Source of the DNA: a bacterium
GTDB taxonomy: Bacteria; Chloroflexota; Dormibacteria; Aeolococcales; Bog-877
Assembly: GCA_021844355.1 (NCBI GenBank)
Contig: JAKBTP010000186.1
Span: forward strand, 11,940-31,965
Direction: 5' to 3'
DNA length: 20,026 bases
In this document: positions 8,717 through 15,878 of the stretch, piece by piece
How positions within the stretch are numbered: the stretch's first letter is position 1
Layout: every line of letters starts with the position of its first letter
Program-made: the position numbers and the translations under genes
Notes under the pieces: model-generated
What the model saw: the letters and a program-made list of their open reading frames with translations, nothing else
Told to the model about the DNA's origin: nothing
The model's database searches: none

Positions 8717-9190
8717 TCAGGCGGTCGCGGCCTCGACCGTGGAGAGGGCCCGCCGCCGGTCTGGCCGGGATTCGCGCAGCGGCATGGTGGCCGCTAGGGC
8801 GTCCCCCACGGCCGAGAGGAGCTGCCCGGAGCGGAACGGCTTGAGCAGGAAGGTGAACCCGCCCTGTTGCAGTGTGTCGCGCTGCTCAGGCTCGGGTGGA
8901 CGCGAACTGGTGAAGATCACCGGGGTCCAGCTCCAGCCCGGGGCCGAGAGCAGGCGGCGGCAGAGGTCAAAGGCCCCGGCCTCGGAGATGTTCAGGTCAA
9001 GGATGGCGCACGAGTAGGGCCCGGAGCGGGCCTGGGCGAGGGCCGAGCGCGGCGACTCCGCCTCGGCCACCTCGAATCCCAGCCGGCGCAAGATCGCCGT
9101 CGTGGCCGTGCGGGACCGGAGGTCACGATCAGCGACCAGGATGGTCCTCGCCCCCTGGTGACGGGTGGAGGCGAGGGCGGAACGGGGCAT
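8717..9190 (-). CDS. Single-domain response regulator (CheY-like receiver)
   Basis: A 157-aa leftward protein made of one receiver domain (about 14-133) with no output domain. It has the acidic pocket D21/D23 (ILVADRDLRSR), phosphoacceptor Asp65 (CAILDLNISEAGAFDL), Thr94/Ser95 (VIFTSS) and conserved Lys117 (LLKPF). It therefore probably receives phosphate from a histidine kinase and signals by protein-protein contact; no kinase lies in the window. Start ATG 9190 leaves a 13-residue leader before the domain, and no clear ribosome site precedes it, so the start is uncertain. It is divergent from the T4SS cassette across a 152-bp region with a paired direct repeat. The C-terminal 20 residues are basic and low in structure. 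Confidence 0.85.
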   Translation of the reverse strand: MPRSALASTRHQGARTILVADRDLRSRTATTAILRRLGFEVAEAESPRSALAQARSGPYSCAILDLNISEAGAFDLCRRLLSAPGWSWTPVIFTSSRPPEPEQRDTLQQGGFTFLLKPFRSGQLLSAVGDALAATMPLRESRPDRRRALSTVEAATA

Positions 9191-9226
9191 CGGGCGCAGT
9201 CTAGGTCCCCCGACCGGCCCGCTTGT

Positions 9227-9260
9227 GCAAGTTCCTGAAGCAGTCCGGCAAATTCCTGTA
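9227..9260. promoter_or_regulatory. Two direct repeats in the divergent region before the T4SS cassette
   Basis: GCAAGTTCCTGAA (9227-9239) and GCAAATTCCTGTA (9248-9260) match at 11 of 13 positions with a 21-bp period, two helical turns, so they lie on the same DNA face. They sit between the response regulator (start 9190, leftward) and the VirD4-like gene (start 9343, rightward). Read on the minus strand, each contains GGAAC or GGAAT, which resembles ECF-sigma -35 elements. I see no matching -10, so a regulator-binding site is equally likely. Confidence 0.4.
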
Positions 9261-9342
9261 ACGGCCCGGGCGCGCCCGGCGACGGCGGCGTCGCAGCCCC
9301 GAGCCGCGCCCCCCGGACGGAGCTGGACGGACTCACCGGGCG

Positions 9343-10896
9343 GTGGAGAAGAGGCAGGAGGAGCTGCTCTGGGTGCTGGCTCCGGCCGCGGTCGTGGGCG
9401 CGGCGGTGGTGGCCTCCGCGGTGCGCGAGGGGGTCCTGGGCGGCCCGCCGACGGGGCCACGGCTGGTCGGCCTGGGGGCGACCCTCGGGGTGGTCGCGGC
9501 GATCGGGGCACTCGTCTGGCTCAGCCGGCCACGCACCTCCCTGCGCCCTGGGTCGCTGGGGGGAGCGCGCACCGCCCGGATTCTCGAACTCCGTCGGCTC
9601 TGGCGCGGCGGGGAGGCACGGGTCCGGTTGGGACGGATCGGGCCGGTGACCGTTCGCCTGCCGGAGGATGAGCACCTCCTGGTGCTCGGCCCCACCGGGT
9701 CAGGCAAGTCCAGCTCGCTTGCGATTCCCGCGATTCTCGAGTGGCCCGGCCCGGTGGTGGTCACGGACCCGAAGGGGGAGCTGCTGGCCCGGACCCTGGC
9801 GGCCCGGGAGCGGCGGGGCAGAGCCGCCGTCTTCGCTCCCCTCATGGAGCCCGGTGACGGCTGGAACCCGGTGACCTCCATCGCCAGCTCGGACGATGCG
9901 CTGCGCAGTGCTGGCTTCCTGCTCGGCCGTCCGCCGGAGCGTGAGCCCTTCTGGCACGACCTGGCGCTGCAGCTGCTGCACGGGCTGCTGGTGGAGGCCG
10001 CTGCCGCCGGCCTCACCCTGAGTGACATCCTCGCCCTCCTTCAACAGGTCCCGGCCGAGGAGGTGGTCGAGGAGCTCAGCCATCCGCTCGCCCGGCAGTT
10101 GGTCCAGGGCGCACTTAGCGGCGGGGACCGGACCGCCATGGGGGTCGTCGCCACCCTGGTGTCCAAATTGGGGGTGTTCGGCAGCGATCAGGTGGCCCGG
10201 ACCACGGCCCGGAGCACCTTCGATCCGCGCTCGCTGGCGAGTGGCCGGCTGAACAGCCTCTACTGCGTGGTCAGCCCCACGGACGCCCCACTGGTGCGGG
10301 GGCTGCTGAGCGCCCTGCTGTCCGCCTGCTGGCGGGCGGTGTACGCCAGCCCGCCGCCGCTCCCGGTGCTCTTCGTCCTGGACGAGTTCGCCCAGCTGAC
10401 GGCCCTCCCCGAGCTGCCCTCGCTGGTGCAGCTGGGCCGGACCCAGGGGGTGCGGCTGGTGCTCCTGGCCCAGGACCTCGCCTCGATCTCGGCCCTGTAC
10501 GGAGCGGAGACGGTGACCGCGCTCTGGGCCAACTGCCGGACCAAGCTCCTTCTCCCCGGCATCTCGGAGGTGGATCTGCTGGAGCGCGCCAGCCGTCTGG
10601 TGGGCTCCGCCACGCTGCACTCCGCAGACGGTGGCCATCCGTTGCAGGCCCATCCGTACCTGCCACCGGACGAGATCAGGCGGCTCCGGCGCGGGCGCGC
10701 CCTGATCCTCCGAGGGAGCGACCATCCGGCACTGGTGCGCCAGCTTCCCTGGTACGCCGACCGCCGGATGCGAGCGGCCGCCGGCGCAGGCGCCGCCGGC
10801 GAGCGCTTGCCCCGGGCAGCGAAGGGCCGCGCCATAGCCATCGCAGATGGGCCCCGACCGATCGCCTGGGCTCAGCCTCGAGGTGAGGTCCATTGA
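9343..10896 (+). CDS. virD4: VirD4/TraG-type coupling ATPase
   Basis: A 517-aa type IV coupling protein, first gene of the T4SS cassette. Two N-terminal transmembrane helices (about 8-27 and 41-60) are followed by a cytosolic RecA-like domain. This has Walker A GPTGSGKS (116-123), the adjoining VVVTDPKGELLARTL (138-152), and Walker B LFVLDEFAQL (343-352). QGVRLVLLAQDLASI and the ending region with SDHPALVRQLPWY are typical of TraG/VirD4 proteins. Such ATPases form hexamers that bring substrate DNA or protein to the channel. GTG 9343 is the only sensible start and its ribosome site is weak. The stop overlaps the next start as TTGA. No relaxase is adjacent, so the substrate is unknown. Confidence 0.88.
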   Translation: MEKRQEELLWVLAPAAVVGAAVVASAVREGVLGGPPTGPRLVGLGATLGVVAAIGALVWLSRPRTSLRPGSLGGARTARILELRRLWRGGEARVRLGRIGPVTVRLPEDEHLLVLGPTGSGKSSSLAIPAILEWPGPVVVTDPKGELLARTLAARERRGRAAVFAPLMEPGDGWNPVTSIASSDDALRSAGFLLGRPPEREPFWHDLALQLLHGLLVEAAAAGLTLSDILALLQQVPAEEVVEELSHPLARQLVQGALSGGDRTAMGVVATLVSKLGVFGSDQVARTTARSTFDPRSLASGRLNSLYCVVSPTDAPLVRGLLSALLSACWRAVYASPPPLPVLFVLDEFAQLTALPELPSLVQLGRTQGVRLVLLAQDLASISALYGAETVTALWANCRTKLLLPGISEVDLLERASRLVGSATLHSADGGHPLQAHPYLPPDEIRRLRRGRALILRGSDHPALVRQLPWYADRRMRAAAGAGAAGERLPRAAKGRAIAIADGPRPIAWAQPRGEVH

Positions 10897-11180
10897 TCGA
10901 GCTGGCCACCTTCGCGACCGGCCTCAACAACCTCATCCACACGGTGACCACCCTGGCCCTGGGGGCGGTCGCGGTCCTGTGCCTCAGCTTCGCGGCGATC
11001 CGCTACATGACCTCACTGGACAACAGCCAGCGCCGGGCGGCCGCCATCCAGGGTCTGGTGACCGTCCTCCTGGGCGTGCTCCTGCTGGTGAACGAGGGGG
11101 CCATCCTGACCTTCGTCGAGGGGCTGACCGGCAGCAACACCGCCTGCGCGACGGCCAGCTGTTCAGCGAGCGGCCCCTGA
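10893..11180 (+). CDS. VirB2-like two-TM small membrane protein
   Basis: A 95-aa protein with two hydrophobic helices (about 17-36 and 52-72) separated by a short polar, basic loop (SLDNSQRRAAA) and ending in a Cys/Ser/Ala-rich tail (ACATASCSASGP). Size, two-helix hairpin and position directly after the coupling protein match pilin-like VirB2/TrbC-type or Gram-positive equivalents, but sequence alone is weak evidence. There is no clear cleaved signal peptide. The TTG start overlaps the VirD4 stop (TTGA), with GAGGTGAGG just upstream as ribosome site. The two C-terminal cysteines (85, 90) could form an external disulfide. Confidence 0.65.
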   Translation: MIELATFATGLNNLIHTVTTLALGAVAVLCLSFAAIRYMTSLDNSQRRAAAIQGLVTVLLGVLLLVNEGAILTFVEGLTGSNTACATASCSASGP

Positions 11181-13309
11181 GGCGGCTGTCCGCCGCCGCG
11201 GTGGTCCTTGCCGGACACCTGCTCTCGGCGGGGAGCGCCGCGGCGCCCACCGCGCAGCCCACCCCTCCCCCCAGCGCGGCGGCCGCCTCCGCCGGGAGCG
11301 ACAGCCAGCAGTGCGGGGGGATCACCGACCCCTTTTGCTACGTGATCGATGCGTTCGTCTCGGGGCCGGTGGCCATCATGGGCAGCCTCGACGGGAGTCC
11401 CGACCCGGCCCACATCGACCCTTCGACTGGGGCCGTGACTTCGGGCCCGTGGCACCTGATCACCACTCTCGTGGGCACCAACCCGGTGGTGGACAACTAC
11501 GACGGGAGCCTCGGCGAGCCGGCCCACGAATGCGGGTCATCCGGCTGCATCCCCTGGGTCCAGGAGATGAACGCCGTCCTCGAGCCACTGTCCCTGGCGA
11601 TGATCGTGATCGCCTTCGCGCTCCAGGTGTCGCTCTTCATGGCCGGGCAGCAGCTGAACCTCAGGGCGGGCATCGTCCCCTGTCTGATCGCCGCCGCGGT
11701 CCTCGGGGCCGGACTTCCGCTGCACCTCGCGGGACGCGTCATCGACATGGGGAGCTGGGTGTCCCAGGGGATCCTGGAAGCCACCTTCCACCGGCTGGGG
11801 AGCTCCGGCGCCGCCCCGCTGGACATGATGACCGTCCTCGCCGTCACCGCCTACTGCCCGGAGGACAGTCCCGTCATCCACCCGGGCATCCATCTCTCGC
11901 TCCCCGGCCCGAGCCCGCGCCAGCAGGTCCTGGTGGACCCCTGGATGGACCCGACCTTCAAGCAGTCGCACTGCATCGGGGTGTCCAGCCCCGACTTCAC
12001 CAAGGAGGTCCTGGACCGCAGCGAGAACTTCTTCGGCCCCCCGCTCCACGACGCCAACTGCGACCGTGGCGACGCCGCCCCCGGTCAGCCCCTCTGTACC
12101 AACACCGACAACCAGGTCAACAACAACCAGGGCCAGAACTGCCTGGAAGGCAGCGGCAGCTCCACCGTCGGGGCTCTCCAGTTGGGGGTGCTTCCGCTCC
12201 CGGGCGAGCCTCGGGCCGGTGACGGGCAGAGCCCGTCCGACTGCCGCTATGCGGACATCTACTGGGGCACCGTGCCCACCTTCACCGACGTCTGGGCGGG
12301 GGTGGGTCCCCACGGGCGCAACGGCTACGACGTCCCCGACGGGCTCATGGGAATGGTGGCCTTCACCGCCCTCACCGGGCTCGGCCTGTGGCTGGCGCTG
12401 ACCTACCTGGCCCGCTTCATCGTCCTCTCGCTCCTGGCGGCCTGCTCCAGCCTGGCCTTCGTGGCGTTGGCGCTGCCGGGGGGCCGGGCCCTCTTCAACC
12501 GCTACTGGGCCACGGTCGGTGCCCTCTCCGCGGTGGTGGTGGTCCAGACGCTGATCTTTCTGGCCTTCGTGGCGGTGGTCTCCACCGTCTCCGGCTTGGC
12601 CCCGGTGGCCGCCCACGGCTCCTGCCCCTTCATCTCCCCCACCTCCCATCCGGGTTGCGCCGCGGCCCAGGGCGGCCTGCTGGCCGAAGTGGGGAGTGGC
12701 AACCCCGGGGACCAGTTCGCCAAGTGCCTGCTGGCCGCGGTGACGGTCTTCCTCATGGTGGAGGTGCCGGGCCGCATCAGCCGCGGCGAGATGTCCACCA
12801 CCCGGCGGGTCCGCGCCCTGGCCGAGCTGTCCGCGGGCACAGTGCTCGGCGGCTCCCTGTTGGCGGCCTCCACCACGCTGCCCCGGGCCAGGCGCTATGG
12901 CTCCCGCTGGGGCGGGCGGGTCGCCCACTCACTGGGGCTGCCCGGGCGGCCGGAGGAGGACCTCGCCACGAGGCTCGAGAGCGCGGTTCCCGGGGCGGGC
13001 CCCCGGTGGCCGACGGTGGTCGGACGGGAGTCGAGAGAGCAGTTTCTCGGCCGCCAGCTGCTGCGGGACGGGAGCCGTCAGCAGGAGCTCGGCCGGCTGA
13101 CCGGCTTCAGCCCGGAGGATCTGGAGGCGATCAAGGCCCTGCCGGAGGGACCGGAGTTGGGGGAGGCACTCCGCGCCCTCGGCGCCCAATACGCCGCCGC
13201 CGGAGGTCCAGCGGCCCACAGCCTCGACGTGTCCTACCTCAATGCCTTGCGGCGCGGCAGGCTTCGGCCCGAGCCGGGCCCTTCGCGGGACCAAACGACG
13301 CGAACATGA
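11177..13309 (+). CDS. VirB6/TrbL-like polytopic T4SS channel protein, Cys-rich ectodomains
   Basis: About 710 aa. A signal-peptide-like N-terminus (RRLSAAAVVLAGHLLSAGSAAA) and Pro/Ala linker are followed by an external segment to about 130 with four Cys. Membrane helices lie at about 137-156 and 165-187, then an external loop of about 160 residues (227-385) with six Cys, then helices at about 390-410, 412-433, 446-472 and 515-530. A basic cytosolic tail of about 180 residues ends the protein. This helix pattern, size and position between VirB2-like and VirB3-like genes indicate the VirB6/TrbL channel component. No ATG, GTG or TTG in this frame gives a good start. CTG 11177, overlapping the upstream stop as CTGA, yields an ideal MRRLS signal peptide. 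GTG 11201 would lose the basic n-region. Confidence 0.7.
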   Translation: MRRLSAAAVVLAGHLLSAGSAAAPTAQPTPPPSAAAASAGSDSQQCGGITDPFCYVIDAFVSGPVAIMGSLDGSPDPAHIDPSTGAVTSGPWHLITTLVGTNPVVDNYDGSLGEPAHECGSSGCIPWVQEMNAVLEPLSLAMIVIAFALQVSLFMAGQQLNLRAGIVPCLIAAAVLGAGLPLHLAGRVIDMGSWVSQGILEATFHRLGSSGAAPLDMMTVLAVTAYCPEDSPVIHPGIHLSLPGPSPRQQVLVDPWMDPTFKQSHCIGVSSPDFTKEVLDRSENFFGPPLHDANCDRGDAAPGQPLCTNTDNQVNNNQGQNCLEGSGSSTVGALQLGVLPLPGEPRAGDGQSPSDCRYADIYWGTVPTFTDVWAGVGPHGRNGYDVPDGLMGMVAFTALTGLGLWLALTYLARFIVLSLLAACSSLAFVALALPGGRALFNRYWATVGALSAVVVVQTLIFLAFVAVVSTVSGLAPVAAHGSCPFISPTSHPGCAAAQGGLLAEVGSGNPGDQFAKCLLAAVTVFLMVEVPGRISRGEMSTTRRVRALAELSAGTVLGGSLLAASTTLPRARRYGSRWGGRVAHSLGLPGRPEEDLATRLESAVPGAGPRWPTVVGRESREQFLGRQLLRDGSRQQELGRLTGFSPEDLEAIKALPEGPELGEALRALGAQYAAAGGPAAHSLDVSYLNALRRGRLRPEPGPSRDQTTRT

Positions 13310-13680
13310 CGGACGCCGAGGTACCGCAGCCCATCTCCGACGTGCCCAGCCGCTGGGGAGGGCTGACCACCCCCCAGCTGGGCTGGCTCGGCGGTGCGGC
13401 CGCGCTGCCGATGATCCTGATCCACGCCCATTGCGGTCTGGACGCCACCCTCACCGGGGCGGTGCCGTGGGCGGCCGGCTGTGTCGTGCTGGGCTTCGGC
13501 AGCTGCCGGGGCCGTCGGCTCGATGCCTACCTGCTGGACGCGGCGCGGTTCCGGGCCCAACGCCGGCGGCTCTGCCATCCGGACCTGGCCGCATCTCCCC
13601 AGGAGTTCCGCGCCGTGGACGGCTCGGAGCGCTGGCCCCTCTGCTGGACCATGCCCTCAGGAGCCCCAGCCCGCCAATGA
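13306..13680 (+). CDS. PrgI/VirB3-like T4SS inner-membrane protein
   Basis: A 124-aa protein starting ATG 13306 in ATGA overlap with the previous stop. The N-terminus ISDVPSRWGGLTTPQLGWLGGAAALP closely follows the PrgI-family pattern (short VP motif, then a 'LTxxQL' segment leading into a helix). Two transmembrane helices lie at about 24-41 and 48-66, and a cytosolic basic segment RGRRLDAYLLDAARFRAQRRR follows. PrgI proteins take the place of VirB3 in Gram-positive and related T4SSs and always precede the VirB4 ATPase, as here. They probably help anchor VirB4 to the membrane. The last 35 residues have no recognisable motif. Confidence 0.75.
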   Translation: MTDAEVPQPISDVPSRWGGLTTPQLGWLGGAAALPMILIHAHCGLDATLTGAVPWAAGCVVLGFGSCRGRRLDAYLLDAARFRAQRRRLCHPDLAASPQEFRAVDGSERWPLCWTMPSGAPARQ

Positions 13681-15878
13681 GGCTGCCCCCGCGGGTGGGA
13701 TCAACCCTGGACCTCGTCGACCTCGCCTACCTGGAGGGCGGCGTCGCCCGCCTCCGGGACGGGCGCCGCCGGGTGGGGCTGGAGCTGGCAGCCCTCAACC
13801 TTCTGCTGCGGTCCAGCGCTGAGCGGCAGCTGGTCTGGAGGCGCTACTGGCGGGCACTCTCCACCCTCTCGGGGCCGGTCTCCCTCTACACCATCTCCCG
13901 GCCCCTGGCCCCCTCCACCCAGCCGGCGGCCACCGCCAACGGGCGCCTGGACGCCGAGTACTCGGCAGCGCTTCTGGCCAGTGGCCTGGTGCACCTTCGC
14001 CACCACCTGGCTGTGATCTGGGACGACTCCCCCGCGAGCCTGCGCGGGGCCCTGCCGGGGCAGCTCCGCCGAGGAGGCACCCTTGACCTGGACCAGCGCC
14101 GGAGAGCCGTCGCGGCGGCGTTGACCGGCCCTGGGCTGCGTCCCCGGCCCCTCGAGGACGGGGAGTGGCTGCGCCTGCTGCAGGAGCTCACAGGCGGGCG
14201 GAGCGGGCGGCCCACCGCCAGCTTCGCCAGCTGGGTGGCGCCAGAGACGGCCACGGTGAAGCCCGACCGGCTGGAGCTCTCGGACCGGGTAGCCCGCAGC
14301 CTGGTCGTGCGCGGCTTCCCCCGCCGCCTGCAGCCCGGCTGGCTGGCCCCTCTGGTGCTGGCCGCCCCCGGCCCGCTCCGGATGGCTCAGCACCTGTACC
14401 CGGTGCCCAAGGTGCACAGCCTGAGCCATCTGCGCCGGCGGATCCGCACCTTCGAGACGGGGCTGGAGGTGGACCGGCGCCAGGGTCGGCGTCCGGATGC
14501 CGGCACCCGGGCAGCGCTCGAGGACGCCCTGGCCCTCGAGGAGCGGGTCCTTTTGGAGGAGGACCACCTCATGCGGCTGGTGACCTGCGTCACGGTGGAG
14601 GGATCCAGCACGGCGGAGATGGAGCTGGGGTGGCAGCAGGTGGTCAACACCCTCATCGAGCTTGGATGCACCCCGGTTCCGCTGTTCAACCGCCAGGCGG
14701 ACGGGTGGCGGGCGACACTGCCGCTCGGTGTGGACCCCCTCGGCTGGTCCCGGGACATGACCGCGGCCGCCACCGCCACCGCCATCCCCTTCCTGCGGGC
14801 GGCCCTGGATGTGAGGAACGGGGTGCTGCTGGGGCCCAGCCCGAGCACGAGGGAGCTGGTGACTGTCGATCCCCTGGCCAGCTCCAACCCCAACCGCAAC
14901 GTCCTGGTCCTGGGGACCTCCGGCGGGGGCAAGTCCTTCACCTCCAAGTTGCTGGCCGCCCGCCTCTTCCTCCAGGGGTGCCGGCTCCGCTGCCTGGACC
15001 CCGCGGGGGAATACCTGAAGCTGGGGGCACTTCTCGGAGCGCGCTGCCTGGACCTGGGCGCGACCGGCGAACCCGGCCTCAACGTTCTCGGTCCACCTGG
15101 CCAGGAGCCCGAGGGGCGGGTGGAGCGGGCGCTCCCTCTGCTGACGCGGCTGCTGGGGTCTAGCCGGTCGGCCGCCGCGCGGGCCTCCATGGAGGCCATC
15201 GGGCTAGCCGCCCTGACCGCCCTGCGGCTCCATCCCGCTGAAGCTGGCCTCGCCGAGGTCTTGGAGCAACTGGAGGCGTCGGGCCAGAAGGAGCTCGCCG
15301 CCGGGCTGCGGCGGCGGGCCGCCGGCCCTGGTGCCGGCGTCTTCCAGGGCGCAGGCGGGCTCGACGGCGATGACGCCCTGGTGGTCTCCCTGCGCCACCT
15401 CCACGCCCGGGAGGAGCTCCTGGGGGCAGCCATGGAGCTGGTGCTCTGGCACCTGGAGGCGGACCTCGAGCGCCCGCACTCCCGACCCACCCTGGTGGTC
15501 GTGGACGAGGCAGAGGTCCTGCTCTCCTCCCCATCGGGAGCCCGTTTCCTGGAGAGCATGGCCCGGCGGATCCGCAAGCTGGGAGCCGGGCTGCTGGTGG
15601 TCTCCCAGGTGGTCGAGGACTTCCTCAACTCGCCCGTGGGCAACGTGGTGATTCGCAACTGCCACACCAAGCTGCTGCTCCGCCAGGAGGCGGTGGCCCT
15701 TCCCGGGGTGCGGCGCGCCTTCTCGCTCTCCGAGGCGGAGTGCGAGCTCCTCCGGGATGCGGAGCCAGGCTGCGGGCTGGTGCTGGCGGGGGATGAGCAT
15801 GCCAGCTTCCGAGGGGGCGCTCCTCAAGCTTGGTGGCCGGCCCTGACGACGGGTCAGCTGGCCTCGGGCTCCCCGTGA
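13677..15878 (+). CDS. virB4: VirB4/TraC-type T4SS ATPase
   Basis: A 733-aa cytosolic ATPase powering the secretion channel. The N-terminal half (1-380) is the VirB4-specific region, with RLPPRVGSTLDLVDL near the start and a helical middle. The C-terminal RecA/HerA-like domain has Walker A GTSGGGKS (413-420), the downstream RCLDPAGEYLKLG strand (438-450), Walker B LVVVDEAEVLL (606-616), and RIRKLGAGLLVVSQVVEDF (631-649) carrying the Gln sensor position. The motif TKLLLRQ is also typical. ATG 13677 overlaps the PrgI-like stop (ATGA). Length is close to Gram-positive VirB4 proteins, shorter than Agrobacterium VirB4. It should dock at the VirB3/PrgI-like and VirB6-like membrane parts encoded just upstream. 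Confidence 0.9.
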   Translation: MRLPPRVGSTLDLVDLAYLEGGVARLRDGRRRVGLELAALNLLLRSSAERQLVWRRYWRALSTLSGPVSLYTISRPLAPSTQPAATANGRLDAEYSAALLASGLVHLRHHLAVIWDDSPASLRGALPGQLRRGGTLDLDQRRRAVAAALTGPGLRPRPLEDGEWLRLLQELTGGRSGRPTASFASWVAPETATVKPDRLELSDRVARSLVVRGFPRRLQPGWLAPLVLAAPGPLRMAQHLYPVPKVHSLSHLRRRIRTFETGLEVDRRQGRRPDAGTRAALEDALALEERVLLEEDHLMRLVTCVTVEGSSTAEMELGWQQVVNTLIELGCTPVPLFNRQADGWRATLPLGVDPLGWSRDMTAAATATAIPFLRAALDVRNGVLLGPSPSTRELVTVDPLASSNPNRNVLVLGTSGGGKSFTSKLLAARLFLQGCRLRCLDPAGEYLKLGALLGARCLDLGATGEPGLNVLGPPGQEPEGRVERALPLLTRLLGSSRSAAARASMEAIGLAALTALRLHPAEAGLAEVLEQLEASGQKELAAGLRRRAAGPGAGVFQGAGGLDGDDALVVSLRHLHAREELLGAAMELVLWHLEADLERPHSRPTLVVVDEAEVLLSSPSGARFLESMARRIRKLGAGLLVVSQVVEDFLNSPVGNVVIRNCHTKLLLRQEAVALPGVRRAFSLSEAECELLRDAEPGCGLVLAGDEHASFRGGAPQAWWPALTTGQLASGSP

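Noticed and set aside
10847..11176. N-terminal extension of the VirB6-like frame back to 10847
   Set aside because: It would overlap the entire VirB2-like gene and reads as GC-driven Arg/Gly/Pro sequence; the signal peptide begins at 11177.
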